Shown in pieces: positions 1-6,899 of a DNA stretch of 10,088 nucleotides. Location: NCBI GenBank assembly GCA_025453925.1, contig JALOPK010000094.1, positions 1 through 10,088 on the forward strand, in the 5' to 3' direction. This DNA comes from Candidatus Eiseniibacteriota bacterium (GTDB lineage: Bacteria > JAFGKV01). Position 1 is the first letter of the stretch. Each line of letters begins with the position of its first letter. Made by a program: the position numbers and the translations under genes. The notes beneath the pieces are model-generated. The model saw nothing but the letters and a program-made list of their open reading frames with translations, did not search any database and was not told where the DNA came from.

Positions 1-604
1 AGGGTTTCTGGCTGAGCAACCGCTCGTGCTCGACGACCGCCCGCTGCTCCGGCGAGAGTACGGTCATTGGCCCCTGCCGGCCCGCCTGCAGTTCGGAGGC
101 GATCCGGCAGAACGCTTCAATCTCCGGGGAGGTTCCCCCGGCCGTGGCTTTCGCCTTCTTGGTCAACTGCTCCCGCCGCCGTTCCACGGTCTCGAGATCG
201 GCAAGGGCCAATTCCGTGTCCACGAGATGAAGGTCGGCCACGGGATTGGTCGAACCCCCCGCCCGCGCCACGGTGGGATTTCGAAAGCAGCGGACGACGT
301 GGAGAATCGCATCCACGTTGCGGATATCATCCAGGAAACGATTGCCGAGGCCCTCTCCCGCATGGGCGCCGCTCACGAGCCCCGCGATGTCGACCACCTC
401 CAGGGTGGTGGGCTTGACCTCCTCAGGCGAGAGAACAGCGGCAAGTCGCATCAACCGCGGGTCCGGGACGGGGACTGCCGCGATGTTTCGCTGGATGGTG
501 CAGAAAGGGTAGTTGTGCGCAGGCGCCCCCGCCGCCGTCAGGGCATTGAACACGGTGGTCTTGCCGGCATTGGGCAGACCGACAAGCCCGAGAGATGTGG
601 CCAA
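1..604 (-). CDS. ychF: Redox-regulated/ribosome-associated P-loop ATPase YchF (OLA1 family), 3' end cut by window edge
   Basis: This is the N-terminal 201 residues of a YchF/OLA1 protein; the family is usually about 360 residues, so the C-terminal part (rest of the G domain, TGS domain) lies off the left edge. Visible are the P-loop GLPNAGKT (residues 9-16), the G3 motif DIAGLV (72-77) followed by the family hallmark GAHAGEGLGNRFLDDIR, and a charged helical coiled-coil insertion from about 125 to 175. Family members hydrolyse ATP rather than GTP and bind ribosomes in the cytoplasm; the deciding NxxE motif is outside the window. I chose a TTG start because it is preceded by GAGG at a spacing of 6 and gives Met plus five residues before the first strand (LVGLP), exactly as in relatives. 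An in-frame ATG at 631 has no ribosome binding site and would add nine odd residues. It has its own promoter at 670-698. Confidence 0.95.
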   Translation of the reverse strand, partial: MATSLGLVGLPNAGKTTVFNALTAAGAPAHNYPFCTIQRNIAAVPVPDPRLMRLAAVLSPEEVKPTTLEVVDIAGLVSGAHAGEGLGNRFLDDIRNVDAILHVVRCFRNPTVARAGGSTNPVADLHLVDTELALADLETVERRREQLTKKAKATAGGTSPEIEAFCRIASELQAGRQGPMTVLSPEQRAVVEHERLLSQKP

Positions 605-669
605 GAAGCACCTCGAAACGCTGGCAAGCATTCGATCGACGGGGCAGAAGGGTATAGGGGAATCGCAGC

Positions 670-698
670 AAGATAGGCACGGGGCCGGCCATTGTCAG
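670..698 (-). promoter_or_regulatory. Sigma70-like promoter of ychF
   Basis: On the minus strand, CTGACA (698-693) and TATCTT (675-670) are separated by exactly 17 bases. Each hexamer is one or two mismatches from consensus. Transcription would begin near 663, giving a leader of about 60 bases to the TTG start at 604. It sits 11 bases past the stop of the upstream small gene, so ychF need not depend on read-through. Confidence 0.55.
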
Positions 699-708
699 CG
701 GGCGGCGT

Positions 709-951
709 TCAGGTTGACACCCGCGCCGTGAGTTTCCCACCCAGCAGTGTTACGAGCCGGTACCTGACCTTCGACGGGCGTGACGCCGAGGTGCCTTGAA
801 GGCGGTGAATGGCCCGGGCTAGCCTGCCCGCCGGCAGTGCACAGGTCACCTCGACCGCGTGCCCGCCCTCCAGACGGGGTGAGACCTGGGGGGAGACCGG
901 ATCGCCTGCCGAGGCCAGGATCAGCAACGCAACCACGTAAGCGTGTAGCAT
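709..951 (-). CDS. Small predicted exported protein, 80 residues, unknown function
   Basis: An 80-codon gene whose start is fixed by a near-perfect AGGAGG six bases before the ATG. The N-terminus (residues 1-15) is a short hydrophobic stretch, YVVALLILASA, ending in a plausible signal peptidase I site (ASA-GD), so the mature protein would be about 65 residues outside the cytoplasm. The mature part is rich in alternating hydrophobic and polar residues (33-39 and 61-79), as in beta strands, with one cysteine at 37. It looks faintly like the front half of DUF4390-type exported proteins (strand, short helix, then a YRL strand), but I would not assign it on this. It is divergent from the GYD gene and upstream of ychF on the same strand, separated from it by that gene's own promoter. 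It could also be a truncated remnant of a longer protein. Confidence 0.6.
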   Translation of the reverse strand: MLHAYVVALLILASAGDPVSPQVSPRLEGGHAVEVTCALPAGRLARAIHRLQGTSASRPSKVRYRLVTLLGGKLTARVST

Positions 952-1050
952 GTATGACCTCCTATGTGGTTTGTACCGGTGAAGGCGATAGCGGGTTCCC
1001 GCGCCCGGTCGTGTCCCGAGTGGATGCGCCGGTCTGAGGGCGCATTTCAC

Positions 1051-1079
1051 TTGCGGGAGAGCCAATCTCGGCGTAGCGT
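1051..1079 (+). promoter_or_regulatory. Possible promoter for the GYD-domain gene
   Basis: TTGCGG (1051-1056) and TAGCGT (1074-1079) lie 17 bases apart, 52 bases before the start codon of the GYD gene. The match to sigma70 consensus is modest. It lies in the 179-bp gap between two divergent starts; no equally good promoter was seen for the leftward small gene. Confidence 0.3.
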
Positions 1080-1130
1080 ATGTTCATTGGTGACTAGCGT
1101 TTGCCTCGGTCCTCAGACAGGAGGAATCCA

Positions 1131-1427
1131 ATGCCCACCTACGTCCTGATGACAAAACTGGGGCCGGATCTCGTCAAGGAGATGAAGCACCGTCGCGAGA
1201 TCGGCCGGGAGTGGCGCAAGCGCGTGAGGGAACTGTGCCCGAACGTCAAGTTCATCGCACACTACGCCCTCTTGGGTGCCTACGACTTCCTCGACATCTT
1301 CGAGGCGGCCGATGAGGAGGATGCTACTCTGGTGTCCATGGTAAGCCGTTCCGCGGGCGCCGTCAGCGCGGAGAGCTGGACGGCTATCCCCTACGCGAAG
1401 TTCCTGGAACTCGCCGACAGGATCTGA
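1131..1427 (+). CDS. GYD-domain protein, 98 residues
   Basis: The whole 98-residue protein matches the layout of the GYD family (Pfam GYD): an opening strand (PTYVLMTKL, 2-10), a helix with many charged residues (13-34), a strand leading into the signature GAYDFLDIFEA (49-59), then a helix and a final strand and helix. It resembles a ferredoxin-like alpha/beta fold; proteins of this family are small, cytoplasmic and of unknown biochemical role. The ATG has AGGAGG six bases upstream, which decides the start against an upstream in-frame TTG at 1101. It stands alone: a divergent small gene lies to the left and a convergent gene to the right, so it is probably monocistronic, ending at the hairpin at 1442-1467. 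Confidence 0.85.
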   Translation: MPTYVLMTKLGPDLVKEMKHRREIGREWRKRVRELCPNVKFIAHYALLGAYDFLDIFEAADEEDATLVSMVSRSAGAVSAESWTAIPYAKFLELADRI

Positions 1428-1441
1428 CGAGCGAAGATCCT

Positions 1442-1467
1442 GCCGGCCTGCGGCAAAACGGGCCGGC
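1442..1467 (+). terminator. GC-rich hairpin after the GYD gene
   Basis: GCCGGCC (1442-1448) pairs perfectly with GGCCGGC (1461-1467) around a 12-base loop, starting 14 bases after the GYD stop codon. There is no T tract, so it is a candidate for a non-canonical terminator or RNA 3'-end stabiliser only. The rest of the 1428-1663 gap between the two convergent genes shows no convincing gene. Confidence 0.35.
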
Positions 1468-1663
1468 GCTACGTGCCGCACCTGTCCTGGAAGCGTGACA
1501 CCGCGGGTGCCCTGCCAAGGGGCCGTGGCTCATCGGGGGACTGGAGTCCTGAGCATGCCCGGCGAGAGAGGGGAGCTGCCCATTGCGACAGGTCACCGGC
1601 AGGTACCGCCGCGAGACGGGATGCATCAGGCAGAGCATGCCCGCGCACCATCCGGACCACGCC

Positions 1664-2563
1664 TCAGAGCACCCTCCGGTCCCGTTGCGCCCGGAGGATT
1701 GTTTTCTGGGCAGCGAGAAGCAGGCCCTCCAGATCCTTGCCGTCCCGAGGGAAGCCGACTATCGCGGTATCGATGGCCACCGCAGCGCGAGTGGGGTCCG
1801 GGCGCCTTTGGCGCTCCTTCTCGACCAGCTTCATCACCCGCTCCTGGGCGACCTTGGCCGCGTCAGGAGTTGTCTCCGTGAGCAAGACGCACAGCGCTCC
1901 GCCCGGCACAAGCCCCACGTGATCACCGCCGCGCACCGACCGACACACCGTCTCGGCGTAGTACTCCCACACGGACGAATCCACCGCGCCGCCGGGGCGT
2001 TGCGCGGTCCCGCCTTGCCTCGGGCGCTCGTCCGAGAAGTCTATGAGGAGAAGCGTCATGGGGCGTTGGGTTCTCCGGCTTCGCCACATCTCGCCTTCCA
2101 GCACGCGCCGGAAGCTCTCCTCGGCCCACAACGACACGGTCTGGCCGTCCACCTGCAGTCCCGCCTGCAGACGCATGCCCGCAAGCTGCTTCTCGAGCAC
2201 CTGCACTGTTGCCCTGAGTTCTTCGATGGTCTTCTTTTGCTCGGCAGCGGCTTTCAGGAGGTCGTGCGACGTGATGTGCGATACGGAGAGAGCCCGCGCG
2301 GGCGATGGGCCCGGCGGTGAGAGCGCCGTCGACGGTGGCGGGCGAAGGATGTTTGCAGACGGGGCCCCGGGTGAGCGGAGAGCCACTGATGCCAACGCTC
2401 CGGCACCGATGAGCGCGATCAGACCAGCCGATACTCTCAGCAACGCCGAAGCGGCCCACTCATCCGGAGCGACCAGAAGAAACGATGCGAGCAGGAACAG
2501 GAAGACCGCTGCCGCCGGCCATCCAGTCTTCTGCAGTACATGTCGGAAGTTCGATTCCCTCAA
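1664..2563 (-). CDS. Membrane protein with coiled coil and degenerate GGDEF-like domain
   Basis: A 299-residue protein. Residues 16-32 and 43-62 are hydrophobic and likely form two membrane helices with a short loop. A Pro/Ser/Ala-rich linker (63-95) is followed by a probable coiled coil (97-132, with LKAAAEQKKTIEELRATVQV). Residues about 146-295 follow the pattern of a diguanylate cyclase: a helix with ExFRRxLExE and an R-x-R-R-x-x-R-P segment, the strand LLLIDFSD (171-178), a long helix, RSVRGGDHVGLVPGGALCVLLTE (209-230) where GGDEF should sit, and a final helix ending in LLLAAQKTILRAQ. The signature is PGGAL instead of GGDEF, so catalysis is unlikely and a sensory or scaffolding role is more plausible. 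The TTG start is supported by GGGAGG six bases upstream and a promoter at 2595-2623. It is divergent from nadE. Confidence 0.8.
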   Translation of the reverse strand: MRESNFRHVLQKTGWPAAAVFLFLLASFLLVAPDEWAASALLRVSAGLIALIGAGALASVALRSPGAPSANILRPPPSTALSPPGPSPARALSVSHITSHDLLKAAAEQKKTIEELRATVQVLEKQLAGMRLQAGLQVDGQTVSLWAEESFRRVLEGEMWRSRRTQRPMTLLLIDFSDERPRQGGTAQRPGGAVDSSVWEYYAETVCRSVRGGDHVGLVPGGALCVLLTETTPDAAKVAQERVMKLVEKERQRRPDPTRAAVAIDTAIVGFPRDGKDLEGLLLAAQKTILRAQRDRRVL

Positions 2564-2594
2564 AGCATCCCTCCCGCGCCTGGTGAATCCCGTC

Positions 2595-2623
2595 AGAATA
2601 CCGCAGTCCTTCCCCGAGTGCAA
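2595..2623 (-). promoter_or_regulatory. Sigma70-like promoter of the GGDEF-like membrane protein gene
   Basis: On the minus strand, TTGCAC (2623-2618) and TATTCT (2600-2595) are separated by 17 bases. The expected start near 2588 leaves a leader of about 25 bases that contains the GGGAGG site used by the TTG start at 2563. This supports the chosen start, since the open frame itself runs far upstream into nadE. The opposing nadE promoter must lie in the same 120-bp gap but no clear match was found. Confidence 0.5.
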
Positions 2624-2683
2624 CCACGATGTTTTCTGGATGCAAGCGGGCGGCCTCCATCGTCGCCCGCGCGGAGGTTTCGC

Positions 2684-4396
2684 ATGCCCGTGTTGAGAGT
2701 CGCGATGGCGCAGTTGAACCAGACCGTTGGCGACCTCGGAGCCAATGCCGCGGCAATTGCGCGTGCTGCGGGGGAAGCCGAGTCCTGCGGCGCCCAGATC
2801 ATGGTGTGTCCGGAACTCAGCATCCCCGGATACCCCCCGGAAGACCTGATCCTGAAGCCATCGTTCGTGTCGGCCAACCTCGATGCGCTCCGGCGGCTGT
2901 CGTCCGGTATCGGTGCGATGCCAGTGGTGGTCGGCTTCCTCGATCTCGATGCGGGCGATGTGTTCGACGCCGCCGCAGTGCTGCAGCATGGGCGGATTGC
3001 AGGTGTGTACCGCAAGAACAAACTCCCCAACTACGGCGTGTTCGACGAGAAGCGATACTTCACCCCGGGATCGGGAGGTCTCGTACTCGATACCGGCCCC
3101 CTACGGATCGGGGTTACCATCTGCGAAGACATCTGGCTCGCGGATGGTCCCCACCTCGAGGAGGCTCGAAGCGGCGCCACGGTCATCGTCAATCTGAGCG
3201 CATCCCCCTACCACCGAGGGAAGTGGCGGCAGCGCCGGCACTTGATCTCGGCCAGGGCGAGGGAAGCCGATGCGGCCGTGGTGTACGCGAATCTGGTGGG
3301 CGGCCAGGATGAACTCGTGTTCGATGGATTCAGCATGGCTGCCGACCGCGAGGGGCGCATCCTGGCCCAGGCCGTGGGATTCACGGAGCAGCTCCTGATC
3401 GTCGACCTCCCGGCCGGAGAGCGGCCGCCGGGACTCGACGCATCGCCCGGCGTCCGGCGCGTATCCCTTGTGCTTCCCGCGCATCCCGGCGCCATGCGCG
3501 CCTCCCCTGCCATCCTGTGCCCGACCTCTGCCGAGGAGGAAATCCACGAGGCGCTGGTGCTGGCAACTCGCGACTATGTCATCAAGAATGGGTTCACCGA
3601 TGTCCTGATCGGTGTGTCGGGCGGCGTGGACTCGGCCTTGGTCGCGTCTATCGCGGTGGACGCGCTCGGTCCTCATCACGTGCATGGTCTGTTCATGCCC
3701 AGTCGGTTCACATCGCCGGAGAGCCGTGAGGATGCCGAGGCACTCTGCCGCAACCTGGGGGTGACGCTCCAGACAGTTGCCATCGACCAGGCAATGGGCG
3801 TCTACCGTGAGCTTCTCGCTCCGCTGTTCGTGGGGCGGGAGGAAGACATCACCGAAGAGAACATTCAGGCGCGGATCAGGGGAAACCTTCTGATGGCGCT
3901 CTCCAACAAGCTGGGGCACTTGGTTCTGACGACCGGCAACAAGAGCGAGATGGCGTGCGGCTATGCGACCCTCTACGGCGACATGGCCGGCGGCTTTGCG
4001 GTGATCAAGGATGTGCTGAAGACCATGGTATTCAGAATCGTGGCCTACCGCAACGCAAAGGCCGCGGGCCCGTGGCTCCCTCCCCGGCTGCTCACCAAGG
4101 CGCCCAGTGCCGAGCTGCGTCCAAACCAGAGGGACTCCGACAGCCTTCCTCCCTATGACGTGCTCGACCCAATCCTCGAGGCCTATGTGGAGGAGGATCT
4201 CCCGGTGGAGAGCATCGTGTCACGAGGATTCCCCAGGGAGGTCGTGCGGCGCGTCACCCGCCTGGTGGATCGAGCCGAGTACAAACGCCGACAGGCGCCG
4301 CCGGGCGCGAAGATCACCTCCAAGGCGTTCGGCCGTGATCGCAGGCTGCCCATCACAAACCGGTTCTTCGACAACGGCGAGTCAAGCTGCTCATGA
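2684..4396 (+). CDS. nadE: Glutamine-dependent NAD+ synthase
   Basis: NadE amidates nicotinic acid adenine dinucleotide with ATP and glutamine to NAD+, the last step of NAD synthesis, in the cytoplasm. The 570 residues carry both domains of the long form. The N-terminal nitrilase-type glutaminase (about 1-260) has the catalytic triad Glu44 (CPELSIPGYPPEDL), Lys111 (RKNKLPNYGVFDEKRYF) and Cys147 (TICEDIW). The C-terminal synthetase (about 285-560) has the ATP pyrophosphatase loop SGGVDS (312-317), the ENIQARIRGNLLM segment (392-404), TTGNKSEMACGYATLYGD (416-433) and the conserved tail KAPSAELRPNQRDSDSLPPYDVLD (472-495). Nothing essential is missing. The ATG at 2684 has GGAGG six bases upstream; a longer open frame to 2540 would run through the opposing promoter and lacks such a site. 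A radical SAM gene follows after 43 bases, probably cotranscribed. Confidence 0.97.
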   Translation: MPVLRVAMAQLNQTVGDLGANAAAIARAAGEAESCGAQIMVCPELSIPGYPPEDLILKPSFVSANLDALRRLSSGIGAMPVVVGFLDLDAGDVFDAAAVLQHGRIAGVYRKNKLPNYGVFDEKRYFTPGSGGLVLDTGPLRIGVTICEDIWLADGPHLEEARSGATVIVNLSASPYHRGKWRQRRHLISARAREADAAVVYANLVGGQDELVFDGFSMAADREGRILAQAVGFTEQLLIVDLPAGERPPGLDASPGVRRVSLVLPAHPGAMRASPAILCPTSAEEEIHEALVLATRDYVIKNGFTDVLIGVSGGVDSALVASIAVDALGPHHVHGLFMPSRFTSPESREDAEALCRNLGVTLQTVAIDQAMGVYRELLAPLFVGREEDITEENIQARIRGNLLMALSNKLGHLVLTTGNKSEMACGYATLYGDMAGGFAVIKDVLKTMVFRIVAYRNAKAAGPWLPPRLLTKAPSAELRPNQRDSDSLPPYDVLDPILEAYVEEDLPVESIVSRGFPREVVRRVTRLVDRAEYKRRQAPPGAKITSKAFGRDRRLPITNRFFDNGESSCS

Positions 4397-4439
4397 GCAG
4401 TCGCGCTGACGACGGGCACGGGCGCCGGAGGTCTGTGCC

Positions 4440-6182
4440 ATGATCCCGAAGGGAGCCTCGAGACACGCGGGAGACGACGATTCCCCGCTCTCTGCCCTTG
4501 CCGTCGCAGCGCCGGGCCTGGGCGCCCTTCTGCGGCACGTCAGGCTCTTCTCGTCCGACGGCCCGGTGGAGGTTGCCGGGATACGGATCCGGCCGTCGAT
4601 GCCCGAGTCGACCGGTGAGGTCGGGTATGATGACCCCGCGGTGTATCGGAGGACCAGCGCGGTTGTCTACTCGGTGGCCGCGCTCCTCTCACTGATTCTC
4701 CGTCGCGTGGTCGTCACGGACGGGACCGGCGTCGAGAGGGAGATCGTGGGCTTCGCCTTTCGCGATCAAGCGGCCTGGCGGGAGAGGACACCGTACGACC
4801 CCAACGAGCTGCTCCAGTACGTCGCGGGTCCGTGCCGCATCGCCTGCGAGTTCTGCTACCTGAAGGGCAATCCGCCGGCCCTGCGCCGCATACACACCAT
4901 GATCTCCGATCGCGAATTCGCCTATCGTCTCGCCCTCTTCAACCATGGCCAGCGCATATTTCCGAAGTCCGTGCTCTCCACCGACGAGCAGACCACCAGC
5001 CCGCGGCTGCTCCCGGCTCTCCGGGCCGTCCGGGCGGTAACCGATGCGCCGGTCTTCATCGAGACCAATGGAGTGTCTCTGACCCGGAATCTGCTGGAAA
5101 GACTCGCTCTCGAGAAGCCGGTGTTCGTCAATGTCTCCGTGAACACCATGGACCGGCGGCTTCGATGGGATCTGATGCATGACCGGAGGCCCGGACGGGT
5201 ACGGCAGGCGCTGGAATTGCTGCGCGAGACGGGCATTCCTTATTCCACCAGCATAGTGCCGTGGCATGACATCCCTCTCGACGACGTTGAGGAGACAACT
5301 CGCCTCGCTGCCTCCCTCGGCGCGGGGCACATCCGTGTCCGGCTCCCGGGGTATACGTCGCATTTCGCCCCGGAGCAGCTCTTCGATCTGGACACCCTGT
5401 GGCCGGCCGTCATCGAGCGGCTGGCGCGGATCCGTCCCGAGGTGGGATGCCCGATTCTGGTGGAACCGGGGAAGTACGAGCAGCTGTACGCCTTTGACAG
5501 GTGGGAGCTTCCGGTCGTGCTGGGGGTAGTCCCGGGCTCGCCCGCGTTCGAGGCCGGCGTCCGACGCGGAGACTATCTCACCGCGGTGAATGGCATTCCC
5601 ATGTTCTGGCGATCCGATGGGTTCGGGGCTCTCGTGCGGCTCATGGTGAACCGCAAGGACCTGAGGATGCGCCTTCTGCGGAACGGCCAGCGGCTCGAGT
5701 GCGGCATCCGCTTCACCGAACGGGATGCATACCCCTACATGGCCGCTGACCATCGATCGCCCTACGGGATCTTCATGTGTGACGACATCGATCGCGACGC
5801 CATGAACCGGCTCAAGTCTTTGCTGGCGGACGCGAAGGCCCGGACGCCCGTGCTCGTGACGTCTCGGCTCATGGAGCGCTCGGCCCGAGACCTTCTGCGC
5901 ATGTTCGACGTGGAGAGGGGGTTCCCCACTCTCCGACTGGCGGTGATACCCAACCGCTACTTCGGAGGCAACATCTTCATGGGAGATCTCCTGGTCACGG
6001 ACGATGTGATCGGGTTCATCAGGGCGGAGGCCTCCCGCGGCGAGCGGCCGGACCTCGTAATCCTTCCCAGCTCAGCGTTCAATGAACACGGGAGGGACCT
6101 GGTGGGAGTCTCGTACCGGAGGATCGAGCATATGACCGGCGTCAGGGCAGTACTGCTGTCCACCCGGATGATCACGCAGTAG
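4440..6182 (+). CDS. Radical SAM protein with PDZ domain and DUF512-like C-terminus
   Basis: A 580-residue protein. Residues 1-125 are unassigned, with a hydrophobic helix at about 73-88. The radical SAM core begins at Cys132-x3-Cys136-x2-Cys139 (CRIACEFCYLKG), the site of a [4Fe-4S] cluster, and continues through FIETNGVSLT (206-215), NVSVNTMD (231-238) and STSIVPWHDIP to about 345. A PDZ domain follows at about 358-422 (LGVVPGSPAFEAGVRRGDYLTAVNGIPM). The tail (about 440-578) has GGNIFMGDLLVTDDVIGFI (509-527) and PDLVILPSSAFNEHGRDLVG, like the GN-FFG-VTV-GLLTG and closing segments of DUF512. Known DUF512 proteins place PDZ first, so this order is different. Substrate is unknown. GGAGG lies eight bases before the ATG; nadE ends 43 bases upstream, so cotranscription is likely. 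A periplasmic role is not suggested, as there is no signal peptide. Confidence 0.85.
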   Translation: MIPKGASRHAGDDDSPLSALAVAAPGLGALLRHVRLFSSDGPVEVAGIRIRPSMPESTGEVGYDDPAVYRRTSAVVYSVAALLSLILRRVVVTDGTGVEREIVGFAFRDQAAWRERTPYDPNELLQYVAGPCRIACEFCYLKGNPPALRRIHTMISDREFAYRLALFNHGQRIFPKSVLSTDEQTTSPRLLPALRAVRAVTDAPVFIETNGVSLTRNLLERLALEKPVFVNVSVNTMDRRLRWDLMHDRRPGRVRQALELLRETGIPYSTSIVPWHDIPLDDVEETTRLAASLGAGHIRVRLPGYTSHFAPEQLFDLDTLWPAVIERLARIRPEVGCPILVEPGKYEQLYAFDRWELPVVLGVVPGSPAFEAGVRRGDYLTAVNGIPMFWRSDGFGALVRLMVNRKDLRMRLLRNGQRLECGIRFTERDAYPYMAADHRSPYGIFMCDDIDRDAMNRLKSLLADAKARTPVLVTSRLMERSARDLLRMFDVERGFPTLRLAVIPNRYFGGNIFMGDLLVTDDVIGFIRAEASRGERPDLVILPSSAFNEHGRDLVGVSYRRIEHMTGVRAVLLSTRMITQ

Positions 6183-6387
6183 AGAGCCAGATCGAGTGCA
6201 CCTCAGACTCGCCTACGAAACGAAATCCATCGGGGGACACGTCGCCTCCCGCCGACGTGAGGACTACCACATCGAGCAGTGTCTGGAGCTGCTCACGCAC
6301 CAGGGAGACATGCGGGGGGACTGCTGGGTCAGCCGGAGGAAGATCCTCATCCTTCAGGAGCCCGATCTTGAACGTGAAGTCATCCAT
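6172..6387 (-). CDS. Orphan 71-residue protein convergent with the radical SAM gene
   Basis: A 71-codon gene with AGAGG five bases before the ATG. Its last 11 bases overlap the end of the radical SAM gene on the other strand. The product is acidic and probably cytoplasmic: no signal peptide or membrane segment, an N-terminal strand-like stretch (DDFTFKIGLL, 2-11), a proline-rich turn (17-24), a likely helix (28-39) and a strand VVVLTSAGG (40-48). I do not recognise the family. The protein-like composition and ribosome binding site favour a real gene, but its short length and the fact that it lies opposite other possible frames keep this moderate. Confidence 0.5.
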   Translation of the reverse strand: MDDFTFKIGLLKDEDLPPADPAVPPHVSLVREQLQTLLDVVVLTSAGGDVSPDGFRFVGESEVHSIWLSTA

Positions 6388-6899
6388 GTCGTCCTCTCAC
6401 GAAGTAGGAACACTGAGGGTTCTTCTCAATGCGATGAAGGTATGAGCCGGACGTCGACGGGGCCAGGCGCCTCGTTCAGGCGCTCCCCCGCCGGGGTCCG
6501 GGCAGTGAGATCCCGAGCACGCCCGCGGGAGTGAATCGCCCCACCAGACAGGCGGCATCCCGGGTCGCCCGAATGAAGGGCCCGTAACCCGGCGATGCCC
6601 GGATGGCATGGGCTTTGATCCGCCATGGCATGCAGCGTGCCCTCTGCGTGGTGGTTCGCCAGAGGCAGGGAGTGCCACGCGAACTCATGCCGTGCATCCG
6701 GATCCGGTTCAGGAAAGGCGGGCCGATGCCCGGATGGGGCAGGGCGCCGAAGAACAAGCGGGAGGGCGATTCTGCGCGCTGTCGTTGAATCGCAGAGGCA
6801 ATGACACGGCTTGCGCGGCAACGAGGCGCGCCATTCCTTACGTCAGTTCGCTCCTTTGATTGGGAACGCGAGACTCCGACTCTCACCTCGGAGGGGACC
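6388..6899. other. Intergenic region of about 510 bp without a convincing gene
   Basis: Several overlapping open frames exist here on both strands, but none has a Shine-Dalgarno site, and their products are Arg/Pro/Ala-rich low-information sequences typical of GC-rich non-coding DNA. It should hold the promoters for the leftward 71-codon gene and the rightward lipoprotein gene; no clear sigma70 pair was found for either. It contains a 13-bp direct repeat (6594 and 6725) and a small inverted repeat near 6464-6480 (GCGCC-7-GGCGC). No tRNA or recognisable RNA gene was seen. Confidence 0.5.
6594..6737. repeat. 13-bp direct repeat, two copies
   Basis: GATGCCCGGATGG occurs at 6594-6606 and again at 6725-6737, 131 bases apart start to start, inside the gene-free region upstream of the lipoprotein gene. 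Such a pair could be a regulator site or chance in GC-rich DNA; nothing else in the sequence decides it. Confidence 0.35.

Noticed and set aside
1473-2320. Plus-strand open frames of 149 and 245 codons
   Set aside because: They lie largely opposite the GGDEF-like gene and have no Shine-Dalgarno site; the products show no domain-like pattern.
2564-2989. Long N-terminal extension of the GGDEF-like gene
   Set aside because: The open frame continues to 2989 but runs antisense through nadE and through its own promoter. The TTG at 2563 has a proper ribosome binding site and is followed at once by the membrane helices.
3101-3919. A 272-codon open frame on the minus strand
   Set aside because: Antisense to nadE, whose catalytic motifs are read on the plus strand throughout this interval.
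4689-5753. A 354-codon open frame on the minus strand
   Set aside because: Antisense to the radical SAM gene, which has clear motifs; this is a typical shadow frame in GC-rich DNA.
6196-6534. A 112-codon plus-strand frame after the radical SAM gene
   Set aside because: It begins with GTG without a clear ribosome binding site and is antisense to the 71-codon gene, which has a better start and more protein-like composition.
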